A stretch of DNA of 64,000 bases from Onchidella celtica. Its lineage: Eukaryota > Mollusca > Gastropoda > Systellommatophora > Onchidiidae. The stretch lies in assembly GCA_963931925.1 (NCBI GenBank), contig OZ007571.1, positions 61,520,019 to 61,584,018 on the forward strand, read 5' to 3'. The position numbers were made by a program, and so were the translations under genes. This document shows positions 9,565 to 20,077 of this stretch, piece by piece (the first letter of the stretch is position 1; each line of letters starts with the position of its first letter). Below the pieces are notes generated by a model that saw only the letters and a program-made list of their open reading frames with translations, did no database searches and was not told the origin of the DNA.

Positions 9565-10841
9565 CTAATTCCACTTTTACTCTTTCAGAGTTGAAGCATG
9601 TGACTATTATTATTATTTTCAATTAATTAATTAATTGGTTAACTTCGAATATCACGACACACATGTTTAGCGATGCAAGGAGAGAAAGCAATGGGGAGAG
9701 GATGAAACGTAGAAGAAAGTGATTTTTAGTGATGAAAGTCACGTAGTAATTGGAGCTGAAAACAGAGTTTGAGTTTAGAAAGACCATTTTGACACGATAC
9801 CAGTCACACTGTGCTTGGAAGAAGCAAGACGATAGTAAAAATATAGAGGAATGATAGGACAGGCCTGGGGACCTTGCCAGAAGTGCCCTCCAATGGTCCA
9901 TTCCATGAAATGTCAGCCAATATGAGAACATGTGAAATTTGAAATACCCGATAAAAAATCATTGATTTAACTTAAAGTGGTTTATTGACAAGAGAATGTC
10001 ATCTAAAGAGAAAACAAGCTGGATTTAATAATTTTTACCTCATGTTTTCTAAGTGCAGTGTTTCATACCGAGAAGCATTTTTGTCTTTATCGTCTGAAAA
10101 TTTAAGAATTATAAGATACAGAATTTGCTACTTTCAGAGCAGTCATTTACTAGTATTGTTTTAAAATTTAGGTGAAATTCTTAGACTACTTTCACAGAAA
10201 TTCCAGAAAACGTTACTTAAACTACAATACCACTTTATGTGAATGTAACACAATCATGTCAAGCCAAGGTAAGCACCATTTTGAGTTAGATCTTACATTT
10301 AGGTCTTTTAATTAAAGCTGAAAACTTATAACGTGACCGTTTTTTTTAAATTCTCAAAACAGTTCAAATGATAAATATTTCATTTAATGATTAGTTCAGG
10401 AAGCTAGCCAGGTGAATAACTGGTCTTCACGTGTAATACACGCCACATGGAATGGGCGCCGAAAACGCAGTATATATCTGGAGACGAAGCAGCAAATTAT
10501 ATTGCCTTGATAATTGAGTGTGTATGTCCAGCGAAACAGAGATGAGTTTCTGTCATGGCCTGGAGATGCACCATGCATAATGTCAAGGCCACACTGGCTG
10601 TGGTAGATGGTACCATAAATGCTGCTGAATGCATTGACTCACAACTATGGCCTGTGATAACACGAGACTTCGCCGGCAAAAATAGCACCTCCCCGGAAGA
10701 CAATCACTTGTGTATAAAACCCACAAAGTTTCTGTATTCATGGAAAACATTGAAATCGACATCATGGCATGGCCAGCACTGTCTGCTCATCTTAATACAA
10801 TAAAAATGTTAAGCCCGGACTCAATTGGCAACCGCAAAAAA
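9565..10841. other. Non-coding stretch with one old repeat tail
   Basis: No supportable gene. Positions 9765-9870 carry a minus-strand copy of a repeat 3' end (reverse complement contains CACAGTGTGACTGGTATCGT) also found at 11428-11525, 20138-20210, 51918-51983 and 55840-55895. The remainder is AT-rich and featureless to me. Confidence 0.5.
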
Positions 10842-11282
10842 GGGGATACGGTGGTCTAGAGGCAAGGTGCTCGCCTCTCATGCCGAAGGTATCGGGTTCG
10901 AATCCCGGTCCGTGCAGGCATGTTGGAAATTTGGGATCCTTCCTCATATTTCCTGACCCTGATCCTATGGTGGGTAGGGTCGAGCACCTAGGCTTCTCGG
11001 ATAAGGACGAAAAACTCGGAGGGCCCGTTTGCACGTAGCGCAGATACCTCGGTAATTGGAAATCAGAAGAGCAGGCCGAACAGGCCGCTGCCCTCGCAAA
11101 ATTAAATAAAAATTTATCCCTACCACTCCCATCCCCTCTCCCACCACCAAAAATAAAATTAAAAAACTGCCGAGCGGCGTTGCACAATGGCGGCGACGTG
11201 TCTGCTCCAGTTGTAAATGGGCTACAGTGACACCAAGGCAAAATTCCCAAATGGGAATAAAGAAGTATATAATACAAATACC
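10842..11282 (+). mobile_element. tRNA-derived SINE, copy 1
   Basis: The 5' end resembles a tRNA: A box TGGTCTAGAGG at 10852-10862 and a perfect B box GGTTCGAATCC at 10895-10905, spaced as in a pol III promoter. The body and 3' tail (GACGTGTCTGCTCCAGTTGTAA...AATAAAGAAGTAT) are shared over about 440 bp with 54690-55145. It is not a functional tRNA gene, since the acceptor stem does not close properly and the homology runs on into the SINE body. Confidence 0.85.
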
Positions 11283-11404
11283 AAAAAAAAAGCCAAAGGA
11301 ATAAGCACGCAAGGTGAACTATTCCAAATTCAAGCAGGTGCGTAGTATTTGGAGGAACGTCCCTCTTGAGTTCAGTCAAAATCTGTGTCTGTGGATGACG
11401 ATGA

Positions 11405-11525
11405 CATAGCTAAGTGCACTGCTTAGTTTTGAGTTTGGGTATGAGTTTGGAGAATGCGCGTGGACACGATAACAGTCACACTGTGCTAGGAAAATGCAAG
11501 ATAAAAGACGGAATAACATAAAAGA
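11405..11525 (-). repeat. 3' end of a dispersed retroposon-like repeat
   Basis: The reverse complement reads CACAGTGTGACTGTTATCGT followed by ACGCGCATT and CCCAAACTCAAAACT. It matches repeat tails at 9765-9870, 20138-20210, 51918-51983 and 55840-55895. The class is uncertain but SINE- or LINE-like, since one end is shared and the other varies. Confidence 0.5.
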
Positions 11526-11782
11526 GCCCAGGAGTAGGATGAAGGGTCATCTCATCAAATTTAAAAAAAAATAAAAAATCGATACAATGTCGCAGAAGTT
11601 GTTTGTAACTAAAATTGTGATTATTTCAGTAATGCGCCAGGTTTTTATTCTTGCTCTCCAAACACCCGTGGCATGTCACTCTACCTCAGTGAGGCCTGAT
11701 GAAATATTATAAAAACCACAGAAAAAATGTGGGGACAGTGAGACCTGATGGTTTGTAGACACATCTGTTTTTGTTTATATTT

Positions 11783-12201
11783 GGGAGTGGCTATTCTTAC
11801 GGCAGTTTGTTATTCAACTTAATGCTGGGCCTACTTGGGGCGCTTTTTCGGTTGTTCCCACCCCAGTTAATTACTTACGTAGGCTATATTAGTCGATTGT
11901 CAGATTGATATGTAACGACGTGAGGGTCTAGTCAGTTTGTATCATCGAGGCCGTAGGCCGATGTTCGTCTGGGCAGTAGTCAGATTGATATATCAGGGAA
12001 AGCCGCCGGGGTAGCTATGTATTGTTTTCGCTCGGACTGGAACGCATTCGGAAGTCCTTCCGTTAACTAAGGAGGATCAGTTGGGAAACTGATGCTGTAA
12101 GGTTGGCCTTTTCTGGCACACGATGTTCAAAATGTTACAGAGCCAATGTATTTATGCCCTACGTCATCATTTTGCGACTGCCGTAAGAATAGCCACAGCC
12201 T
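11783..12201. mobile_element. MITE with 20-bp perfect inner TIR and 8-bp target duplication
   Basis: The inverted repeat GTGGCTATTCTTACGGCAGT (11787-11806) recurs exactly reversed at 12178-12197. Outside it the ends GGGA and AGGCT are imperfectly inverted. TTATATTT flanks both sides (11775-11782 and 12202-12209), an 8-bp target duplication as made by hAT- or P-type transposases. 419 bp, no ORF. Confidence 0.8.
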
Positions 12202-13338
12202 TTATATTTAGATCTAGATCTATTCTTTAGTTCATTATCCTCTTACAGATTCGGCAATTAGCACTAGATCTATATATACAAATGTCTAATGTAATTACAC
12301 TTACGCTATTCCATTGAAGGCATTGAACTGAAGGTTTACTAGCTTTTTACTTTTTCTTGTTTTTTTTTTTTAACTTTTTATTCTTTAAAGTTTTGCTAGC
12401 GTACAGACAGACAATCAGTGCTAACGTCAGTTCCGGAATCACAGTCGGGCGGATGCACCATTTGTTTGTTTTCCTGCGCATTTTCGGGAAAATCCCACCC
12501 AAAAAAATCGCTCTTAATCTTTCCCCAAAAACATGTTTCTCCTCATTCATTGTCTTTAGATTTTGAACTCTTAGTCTTCTTATCTTCATCCTTATTTCTA
12601 TTATTAAGATGACTCTATAAGAATCTTTACAAAATCGGTGAAGAGTGGGCGAGGGAGTGAAAGAAACATTAAAAAAAAAAAACAGGGTTCAGTTGCAACT
12701 CTGTCTTAGGGGTCAATGAATCATTTCCATCTTGTTAGACGACAGTTTGGATTAGGGTTGAACTGCGGCCACATTGGGCCTTTTGCCCTTTTTTTGGTGG
12801 GGGGGGGGATACTTTACCCTAGTTCCGTTCTCAGAGGTTGATCAATTAACATGTCACCAATAAAAATCAAGCGGGAAAAAGCCCGTATAACTAATTATAT
12901 AAAAAAGTTTCAAGATGTATTTTGTGTATAAACAACAACTAAATCATACTAATTTCTTAATCAACCTGTAGATTCAGCCTACCCCAGGAAGAATCAAATG
13001 CGCTATCGGTCCACGTCAGAGAATAATTTTCTTTCAAGGGCCGGCAGGTAGAGTGTCTCCCTCAGATAATGAAATTCACACATTCGCTTACGGTATGACC
13101 TTTACTTGTGCCCCTTCTTGCGCTTTCATTAAAAACCGCAGATGAGGTGGGTAGGAACCGGAGGGAGTCTTCTAGGGACAATTCCTGGACAGAATGTGTG
13201 GCTGACCAAGCTCCAAGGGCTCGAATGCAACAGCCAATAACCATCTTATTACTGCTGGAGAACTATGCATATCTCAAGACCTGAGTGTGACTCAGTTGTT
13301 AGGAAATCGAATGCCGAATCGAATGCCGAAACATTTTA
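12202..13338. other. Non-coding stretch
   Basis: Contains homopolymer runs (T near 12360, A near 12672, G near 12799). No gene, RNA or repeat that I can support. Confidence 0.4.
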
Positions 13339-14591
13339 ACGACCTTAGTTCTTGTTTGTTCCATCTCGTCTTTTTGTACGACTGAGAAATTCGACGCCAA
13401 ACATTTGCGGCTTTGTTAAAATAAATCTGAAATGTGAAACAGTTTGATGAGCCACTATTTCGAGGGCCGCCAAGTAAACTATGGTAACTCATGTTTTGCA
13501 AATTTTACAGGAGACACAAAAAACTGCATAGTTCGTTCAGTTTTATATGTATATGCTTGATATTCACAAGTAAAGATATATATGCCATGGCAAATTGGTA
13601 TATGTCTTTATTTTACATGATTATTTGATAATATTTTAGTTATTGGAGTTACCATATTTTGCCACTGAAAATTACACACGTAAAGTATTGTATCTCGACT
13701 TACAACAATTTTATGGGTGCTGGCACCACACAAAAACTATGGTATGTCTGAGTTACAATAGTTTACACGCGGAACAGAATTGAAATTTGGGAACTTACAA
13801 TAGTTTGCCTCACCTCAAGTAGCAAGCTTACATTGTATACTAAAATACACTAATTTTTATCTATATTTTTATGCATGGATTGGATCTTTGAGACTGCGAT
13901 AACAGTACATAGCAGCGACTACACTTGGAGCAAAATTCATTGGTGAACTTAAAGCATGACATTCAAATACATAGTCTATAAATCATGAAGAAGTCAGCTT
14001 AATTTTGCACGTAACACAACTTGATATTTTTTATTCATCGGGCTGTCTTGCTGTACATTTTGAGAAACAGAGGAACATGTTGCAAAGCAAACATTAGGCA
14101 GGCACACACAAAAAAAGTAAAGTATTGAAATAAATAATTTATGAATACTTAGATGGAGGAACTGTGACATACTACGTTGCTATGACCACAGAGAAATGTC
14201 CCATGTTCATGTTTAAAGGATTTGCAGGCGGTAAAACGGCTGATTATACCATTTCATCAATAACAGTAGCAGCGAGTGGCTGTGTTGGACTTCGAAAAAT
14301 GCCAGAGGACTCTCCTGAAAATGAGTATTTGATTCCAAGCTCCAGAGTCCAAGTACAACCTTTATACTACGACATTGTATAGTGATGAAATTATTGATTT
14401 CCTTCATACAAATGCACTCACGCACACAGTAAAAAATATGCATTAAATGCACATGAGATGAGTGTTTACAAGTAAATGTGGAAGTATGTGATGCAATATC
14501 TTTTCAGAGAAAAAAACTGCCACAAACATGCGGCACTTGAGTAAAATTGTGAGACAGTTGAACGATCAAGCTGCTTGTAAATGTCTGGCAA

Positions 14592-16935
14592 TTATTGCAT
14601 CTTAATCTTCAATAGATTGAAGAATTGGTGATGTATTGTGGGAATAATTTGGGCTTTACAAAGGGACTGCAAGTCAGTGTACTTGTCTTTATCAATTCCT
14701 GGACCTATCCTATGATTGTGGACATTGAGCTGAATTTCATGGAAAGAAAAACTCTGTTGTATTTTTCTTATTCTTTGAATTAAATTGAGCTGGTGGTACT
14801 GTCCATCATAATCATATAAAATTTGAAAAACATTGGGATTGTCTTTTGTCATTTCATAGATTTTATATTTGACCAATGTGCTTGTTGTCTATCCATGTCA
14901 AAGTCAAAATTTTTCAAATGCCCAGCAATTTGCTTAAAATCAAAGAAGCACTGCTCATCAAGTTCCCTAACAATATATCTGAAGTCTTTTATTGTTCGTT
15001 TTTTTGTTTTTTTTTCACTTGACAAAGGCGAAAGCCGAAAATTTATGCATTTTCTGTCTTCTGTTTAGTTTGCTTTGTACTGTTTGGGTTTTATTTCTCA
15101 CGTGGGGCTTCGCAACATACAACCTTTTCTTTTTGCTCAATTTTGACTTTGCTTATAGCCCTGCTGCGACCCCACAGTTTTTCTGTGGTTTTTATGATAT
15201 CTCGGTTTAGTATGTTTAGCTGCACTGATAATGCCTGCCCACTGTGGAGTAGTGTAGATATCTTAGTGTTTACTGACACGTTCTATAGTGGCATGGACAT
15301 TGAGGTTTTCATTTTTGCTGTGACCTTTGATGAGAAAAATTATCGTGGTCTATTTCTGAAAAGCCAAATTTATTCAAAGCATGCCACAGCATGGTGAGGA
15401 AATATTTGTTGCGATTCTGAACGCCGCGTGAGTCTACATACAATGTTACAAACTCAACGCCCCTTCCATGTGCAGACCCAAGGTAGTCAAATACACAGGA
15501 TCCTATCTCATTGGAACCCCTTGCAGCTATACCTTCATGCCAGACCTTGCCCTCTTCCAAGGTCATACAATGATAAATTAAAAGTGTTCAATTTTCTTTT
15601 ATAGAACAATACTGAAACATTTGAATGAGGGTCATCAAGACTTCTTGTAAGTCAAAACAGACTGAATTTCTCACTCTGTTGGTACGACTGTCTTCTTTGT
15701 CTCTTGCCTTTTTCTCCTGCACTCTAACCTTGTTGCGGTGGTGGTCGTCGTACTTTTGCCTTTGCTTTTCCTTTTCTTCGAGAGAGAGATTTTCAAAGGA
15801 TACACAAAAATCGCATCTATCCTTGCTAGGGTTGTGAAAGCCAAGATTAAACTCAGTTCGAAACAACTCACAATAGATTGTGGAAGAGGCGATGTTAGTT
15901 GTCATTTCTTGCCTCCTTTGCTCTCGGTCAAGTCTGTACATGGTGGCCAAGTTTAGGGAGGCACCAAGGTACCGCCGTTCACTGTCCTCCAGGCAGTAGT
16001 GACTTTCCACTGTTGGAAAGGACCTGGCGTGTTCTCTAATTCTTTCATTCTCCTTCTTCATTGGCTCTGTAAGTTTGTTATGCAAAAAGAAGGTTTTACA
16101 CACAGGAAATTTTACGCCTATGTTTAAGTAATACTGCAGGCTTCTCTTTCTCTTAAATGTGTCAATGCCTGTTGCCTTGTCCTTGGCATGTACGTTGTGG
16201 CAAACGTAATTTCTCCTCTTGTCTATGCTCCCTGTCCGCCAGAATAAATGAAACATAGACTCTCTCTGTGCAGTACTAATTCTCTGATGGCAGTGCATTC
16301 TGCAAGCCGATCCATACCCCTCCGTCATTGTTTTCCTACGGACAAATTTGCCTTTTTTGGTTGAAAACTCTTCCCCTGAGTTTAGGCTCTTCTTTCTCTT
16401 AGTGTCCTTCCAGTTGTTTTCGTTTCGTCTTCTCTTCCTACCTCTCATTTTCCGGAGAGATGCAGAAGAAGCCACAGTGCTGATACTGTCTTCTGTTGTC
16501 ATGTTGTTGCAGTCCAGTACTCCAGCCTCTGAAGCTGTAGACGTATGGATCAGCTGCTCAGGGGAATCTTGATTTCCCGCTGAGCGCTCTTCCATGTTGA
16601 ACGTTGATGCAAACGATCGATGATCGTTCTGTGGATCACAATCAGATCCACCAGCAATAAGCTGCATGGCATATACAGACACTTGCATGTACTTTAAGGG
16701 TGAGGTGGATTCAGGCTGTACCTCTTTCTCTGGTGTGCTCTCTCTCTACCTTTTGACATCCACTCTTCTTCGGATGGCTGCTCTACTTGTGGAACATAGT
16801 CTGGGTCTTTGTTAGGGTCCCAGTTATTGAGATCTGAGCTACTGTCACCGATACTGGTTTGGACAGACACCCTTCGTTTTTCCTCCTCACAGAGGTTTTC
16901 CTTTAGATCTCCACGACAGGTAAGTCATCAGAATC
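14592..16935 (-). pseudogene. Decayed transposase of the Sola-like element
   Basis: Read from 16935 down. An acidic region has DPDYVPQVEQPSEEEW. The longest open block (16688-15588, 366 codons) carries GRKRRRNENNWK, then CRMHCHQRISTAQRE and a Cys-containing segment DRCDFCVSFENLSLEEKEK. A second block (15566-15309) has WHEGIAARGSNEIGSC and YVDSRGVQNRNKYF, where D and N of a (Y)xDxxxGQNxN catalytic motif are expected. Next come GHSKNENLNVHATIERVSK and, after a repeat insertion at 14994-15206, KYTDLQSLC...IPTIHHQFF at the C-terminus. This order matches a widespread family of uncharacterised invertebrate transposase-like proteins. Frame changes near 16690, 15580 and 14880, plus the insertion, show it is dead. 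Confidence 0.7.
14994..15206. repeat. Repeat inserted in the transposase, shared with 21075-21305
   Basis: 14994-15140 is an inverted copy of about 21085-21240 (shared text includes GTTTGGGTTTTATTTCTCAC), while 15150-15205 matches 21245-21300 directly (TATAGCCCTGCTGCGACCCC). The two loci thus share the same two blocks in different relative orientation. It interrupts the transposase reading frame. Confidence 0.75.
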
Positions 16936-17544
16936 CTACTGCGAAGAAACCCTCTGGTTCCGGCCTTTGCTCAGCTTCCTGATTGAAGCCAGCGGTAAAT
17001 CCGAGTCTGATGGCTCATCAGACCTAGAAGGCACGGTCGGCTTCAGATTGTGATACACTGGTTCTGTCGCTTGGGCTAGAACATGCACCTGTGTAAGCTC
17101 AAAGGGGATTGATGAAAGTCCCAATGATGTTGCCAGAGAGAGGAGATACTCCTTCACTTCCGCTGCTGAACTGTGAGATGTTCTAACTGCAGCTCTATGT
17201 GGGCAGGCCATACCGGCCAGGTTTCTGCTATGGGGGTCAAAGATGTGGTAGACATTGTCATCCTTGATGATTGCAGATGAAAATGCAGGTGTGTCCGAAC
17301 CAATGATCAGGATTGCGTGCTTGTCCATGCTTGAAATTGCAGGTTGGAGACTGAAGTATGGTGGAGTATCATCCTTGGTTTCCAAAAGCCCAGTATATGA
17401 ATCCATGATCTGTAGATCAACCTGACAGCCACATGCTTCACACTGATTAGGAATAGATCTGATGAGTGGATACTGTTCATTGAAATGTCCAAACAGTGAT
17501 GAGTGTAGGTTTATCACCATGGAATAGTATCTGGTCCAGATCAT
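16936..17544 (-). CDS. ORF with cysteine-peptidase-like motif, transposon cargo (partial)
   Basis: A 202-residue open frame inside the DNA transposon, upstream of the transposase on the same strand. The central part HAILIIGSDTPAFSSAIIKD...YHIFDPHSRNLAGM has the hydrophobic strands followed by a D-x-H dyad. That dyad is the arrangement of catalytic Asp and His in C76-type (tegument deubiquitinase-like) and related peptidase folds seen in several eukaryotic mobile elements. I could not place the catalytic Cys; a CEACGC cluster precedes the motif. The start is uncertain and the N-terminus may be truncated. The last 40 residues are Ser-rich. Alternative: a structural remnant of a larger transposase polyprotein. 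Confidence 0.45.
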   Translation of the reverse strand: MIWTRYYSMVINLHSSLFGHFNEQYPLIRSIPNQCEACGCQVDLQIMDSYTGLLETKDDTPPYFSLQPAISSMDKHAILIIGSDTPAFSSAIIKDDNVYHIFDPHSRNLAGMACPHRAAVRTSHSSAAEVKEYLLSLATSLGLSSIPFELTQVHVLAQATEPVYHNLKPTVPSRSDEPSDSDLPLASIRKLSKGRNQRVSSQ

Positions 17545-18204
17545 GCGTATTCCATGTTGTGGTGAGTTTGTTTTCAGGTTAATATTGGGTGCTCCCAGGC
17601 AACTTCATTAACTGGTCGGGATCTTCTCACTATTCCCATGCACGGCCTTTGTCGGTGATGTATGGTGCCCTGTACACCCTGGACTGGGTACCTTACAAAG
17701 CTTAGTTTTAAGTAGGCCTTACAGAATTACAACGTGAGCAATTTCATACTCAAGACATTCACATGTACATTTACTTGAAAAAATATTGTATCTGGGTGGG
17801 CCATGAAAGAAACTGGTGGTTTTTACACCTGTAAACTATTGTAAGTCCGACATACAACACCTCATTTCTCCAGTTCTGTCGCGTATACTATGGTATCTTG
17901 ACTTACAATAGTATACGCGGCAAATAACCACTACTTTTAGATACAATATTTTAAAATTATGGGATATCTCTCTTAATTTTAAGAATGTAGCTGCGAAAAT
18001 TTTATGGAAGGTGTATAGTGGGAAATGCATTCTTGATGCCAAAAATGTCAATTTCGGAAAAAACATGAGTTACCATAGTTTACTTGGCGGCCCTCGATTT
18101 GAACAAGTATCAAACTGTGCATTTGTTATTCTTCTTCTATACACTGAAAGATCTCCAGTTTTTCAGAAAATGGAGATAGAACAAACAAGAATTACTCAAG
18201 TCGC

Positions 18205-18900
18205 GATTTATTGGCGCGAGTTCTTTTCCCGTAAACATCTCATGTAGTAGCGCTCCCACAAAGGTTTTACTTTTCTTTACTTTTGCATAACAAAAAATCC
18301 AATCTAATTGTGGATGCCAGTCAGGCAGAAACTATTGTGTTCAAAATCATTATGAAGGAGATGCTACTGGTTTGGGGTGGGGGGGGGGGGGGGAAGGGGG
18401 GGGGGGCGAAGGGGTTCGTTCGCTGCTTCACTTTGCGTAGCGGCTGCATAGACTACTACTAAAAAAAAAAAAGTTTTGTTTGAGACAAAAATGTATGTAG
18501 AAAAACTTTACACCAAACTGTTTGCTTTCTATGAACTAGATGAGAGGAGAGAATTGCACAAACATTATTCCTACATATTCATAATCATACAGTCAATCGT
18601 ATGATGAAGTGGTGTTTGACATTTCAAATTTCAAATTAATCAGATACATTATGTCAACAAGCGTTAGTAGTATTCTGAAAACACATAATCGCTACAGCTA
18701 ACGGTTCTTGTGACTAATTTCAGCAATTAGTATCAGTAGTAAGATGGTAAAGGTGTAAACGTTTCTCTCTCTTCACCCCCCCCCCACTCTCTCTCCGTTT
18801 GTCTGTTTTTCTCTGTCCCTGTTTTGCTCTCTCACGCACTCTTTCCATAGATAATATATTTCCTTAAAAAAAAAAATAATAATAATGATATGTATTTCAG
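18205..18900. other. Non-coding stretch with long G tract
   Basis: No gene seen. Positions 18374-18414 contain runs of G interrupted by AA and CGAA, a potential G-quadruplex or assembly-error-prone site. The stretch ends in the acceptor TATTTCAG of the EGF exon. Confidence 0.5.
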
Positions 18901-19036
18901 GAAGGTTTAGGGCCGTGCGCTGGGGATCCCTGCAATGGGCGTGGCCGTTGCCTTGAGACAAAATCTGTGGCAGGGAAGACAATGGCTATCTGCTTGTGTG
19001 AAGACGGCTGGAGAGGAACAGGGTGTGCTTTACTTG
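18901..19036 (+). CDS. Exon: EGF-like domain
   Basis: The 136-nt exon follows acceptor TATTTCAG and ends at donor GTAAGT, running from phase 0 to phase 1. Six cysteines follow the EGF pattern C-x4-C-x5-C-x13-C-x-C-x8-C, with PCNGRGRC and ICLCEDGWRGTGC recognisable. It lacks the DxN/D..E calcium-binding signature, so it is probably a non-calcium EGF module. It joins in frame to the TSP1 exon at 19898 (GAT codon split). The phase-0 start means the upstream exon ends on a whole codon; I could not find that exon. Confidence 0.85.
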
Positions 19037-19400
19037 GTAAGTCATAGCCCCCCCCCCCCCCCACTCCCCCCCACTCCCCCCCCCCGCCCCTTTAATCCAC
19101 CCGTCTCATCCCAACTTCCCCCGGAGCAATGTGTGATTTGCCTGGTAAGTCATTGTCCCCCCCCCCCCCTCCCAACCCACATACACACACCCACTTAACC
19201 TGGGAACAACGTATGATTTACCTGTTAAACCAAGCATCCCCCTTCTCCTCCCAAATCCCACCCATGATCTCCCTCCTTCCCCAATGCGTGAATTACATGG
19301 TAAGTGATGACTCTCCCTTCCCCTCCCCGCAGCCATCCACTCTCACCCCGTGAGCAATGCACGGTTTACCTAATAAGTCATACCCGCCCCCAAACCTTCC
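19036..19400 (+). repeat. Minisatellite of exon-donor-derived units in the intron
   Basis: The end of the EGF exon and its donor (GTGTGCTTTACTTGGTAAGTCAT plus a C run) is echoed at about 19130 (GTGTGATTTGCCTGGTAAGT), 19209 (GTATGATTTACCTGTTAAA), 19286 (GCGTGAATTACATGGTAAGT) and 19360 (GCACGGTTTACCTAATAAGT). Each echo is followed by C-rich sequence. The period is about 75-105 bp, giving five units including the true junction. Confidence 0.75.
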
Positions 19401-19897
19401 AAAGAAAACTTCACGCTAATTTCTAAAAGAAAATACATTACATTCTAAATGACAATAGAGAACAGCCCACACTTTTGGCAACTGGGGCCCTTCGTTAAGC
19501 TAAAGAGGACAAGAGGAACGTGAGAGAGAATAAACTGAAAATATCCTGGATCTAATCCAGCTAGCTTTCTCGTTCTGTAATGAACTTCATTATCGTCACT
19601 GGTCTTGCTAATGGCATAATTCATTTTTGACCCTTTTGAGATATTACGAGAAAACTATTTCTTTTCCTGTCATTTGGTGACTTATATCATTATGACACTA
19701 TTTGATTATTACATTTTCCTACTGGCGTATTTCTTTTTCTATGATATCATCTGATTGCCTTCATGCTCATGAATTCTATGCCTTTTGGCATAATTATGTC
19801 TGACATATGCCATTATCGTAGAGCAGTGTCTTTATACTACCATTATAATCATTATCAATTATATTTTTATAATTATTGCCACTGTCATCACTTACAG

Positions 19898-20077
19898 ATG
19901 GTGGAGCCCAATGGGCCCAGTGGATGGAATGGGGCCCTTGTTCTGTCAGTTGTCACAGAGGCTGGCGTGTCAGACACAGAAACTGTGAAGATTCCAACAC
20001 ACAACAAACACTCAACTCTGGCCAGTGTTATGGGGCCACACTAGAGTACGGAATCTGCGAGCTGCACAGTTGTCCAC
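19898..20077 (+). CDS. Exon: TSP1 repeat 1
   Basis: 180 nt, acceptor CACTTACAG, donor GTGAGT. WAQWMEWGPCSVSCHRG gives the three-Trp ladder and the O-fucose consensus (Ser in CSVSC). The loop between the Arg ladder (WRVRHRNC) and the fourth Cys is longer than in later repeats (NTQQTLNSGQC). It is the most divergent intact repeat together with repeat 2. Confidence 0.88.

Larger units (their letters stand above)
13461..18096 (-). mobile_element. DNA transposon, 37-bp TIR, ATTT target duplication, Sola-like
   Basis: The two ends are identical for 37 bp in inverted orientation, starting CGAGGGCCGCCAAGTAAACT, and are flanked by ATTT at 13457-13460 and 18097-18100. The interior (4636 bp) contains minus-strand transposase remnants (14592-16935), a second ORF (16936-17544) and subterminal repeats of AAACTATNGTAA. 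A 4-bp target duplication with a large transposase of this kind fits the Sola superfamily, but superfamily membership is inference. Confidence 0.75.
13339..18204. mobile_element. Family-1 MITE split by a later transposon
   Basis: The left half is 13339-13460 and the right half 18097-18204. Joined across the 4-bp duplication ATTT they are colinear with the intact copy at 8041-8281. In that copy CATTTTAAACAAGTGTCAAAGTG occupies the junction, matching ACTATTT|GAACAAGTATCAAACTG here. The copy is therefore the pre-existing target of the 4.6-kb element it contains. Confidence 0.8.

Noticed and set aside
10842..10918. Possible tRNA gene
   Set aside because: A and B boxes are present but homology to 54690 continues for over 350 bp beyond, so it is a SINE head.
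18374..18414. G tract as a regulatory G-quadruplex
   Set aside because: Possible by composition, but there is no promoter or conserved context to support function; length may be an assembly artefact.
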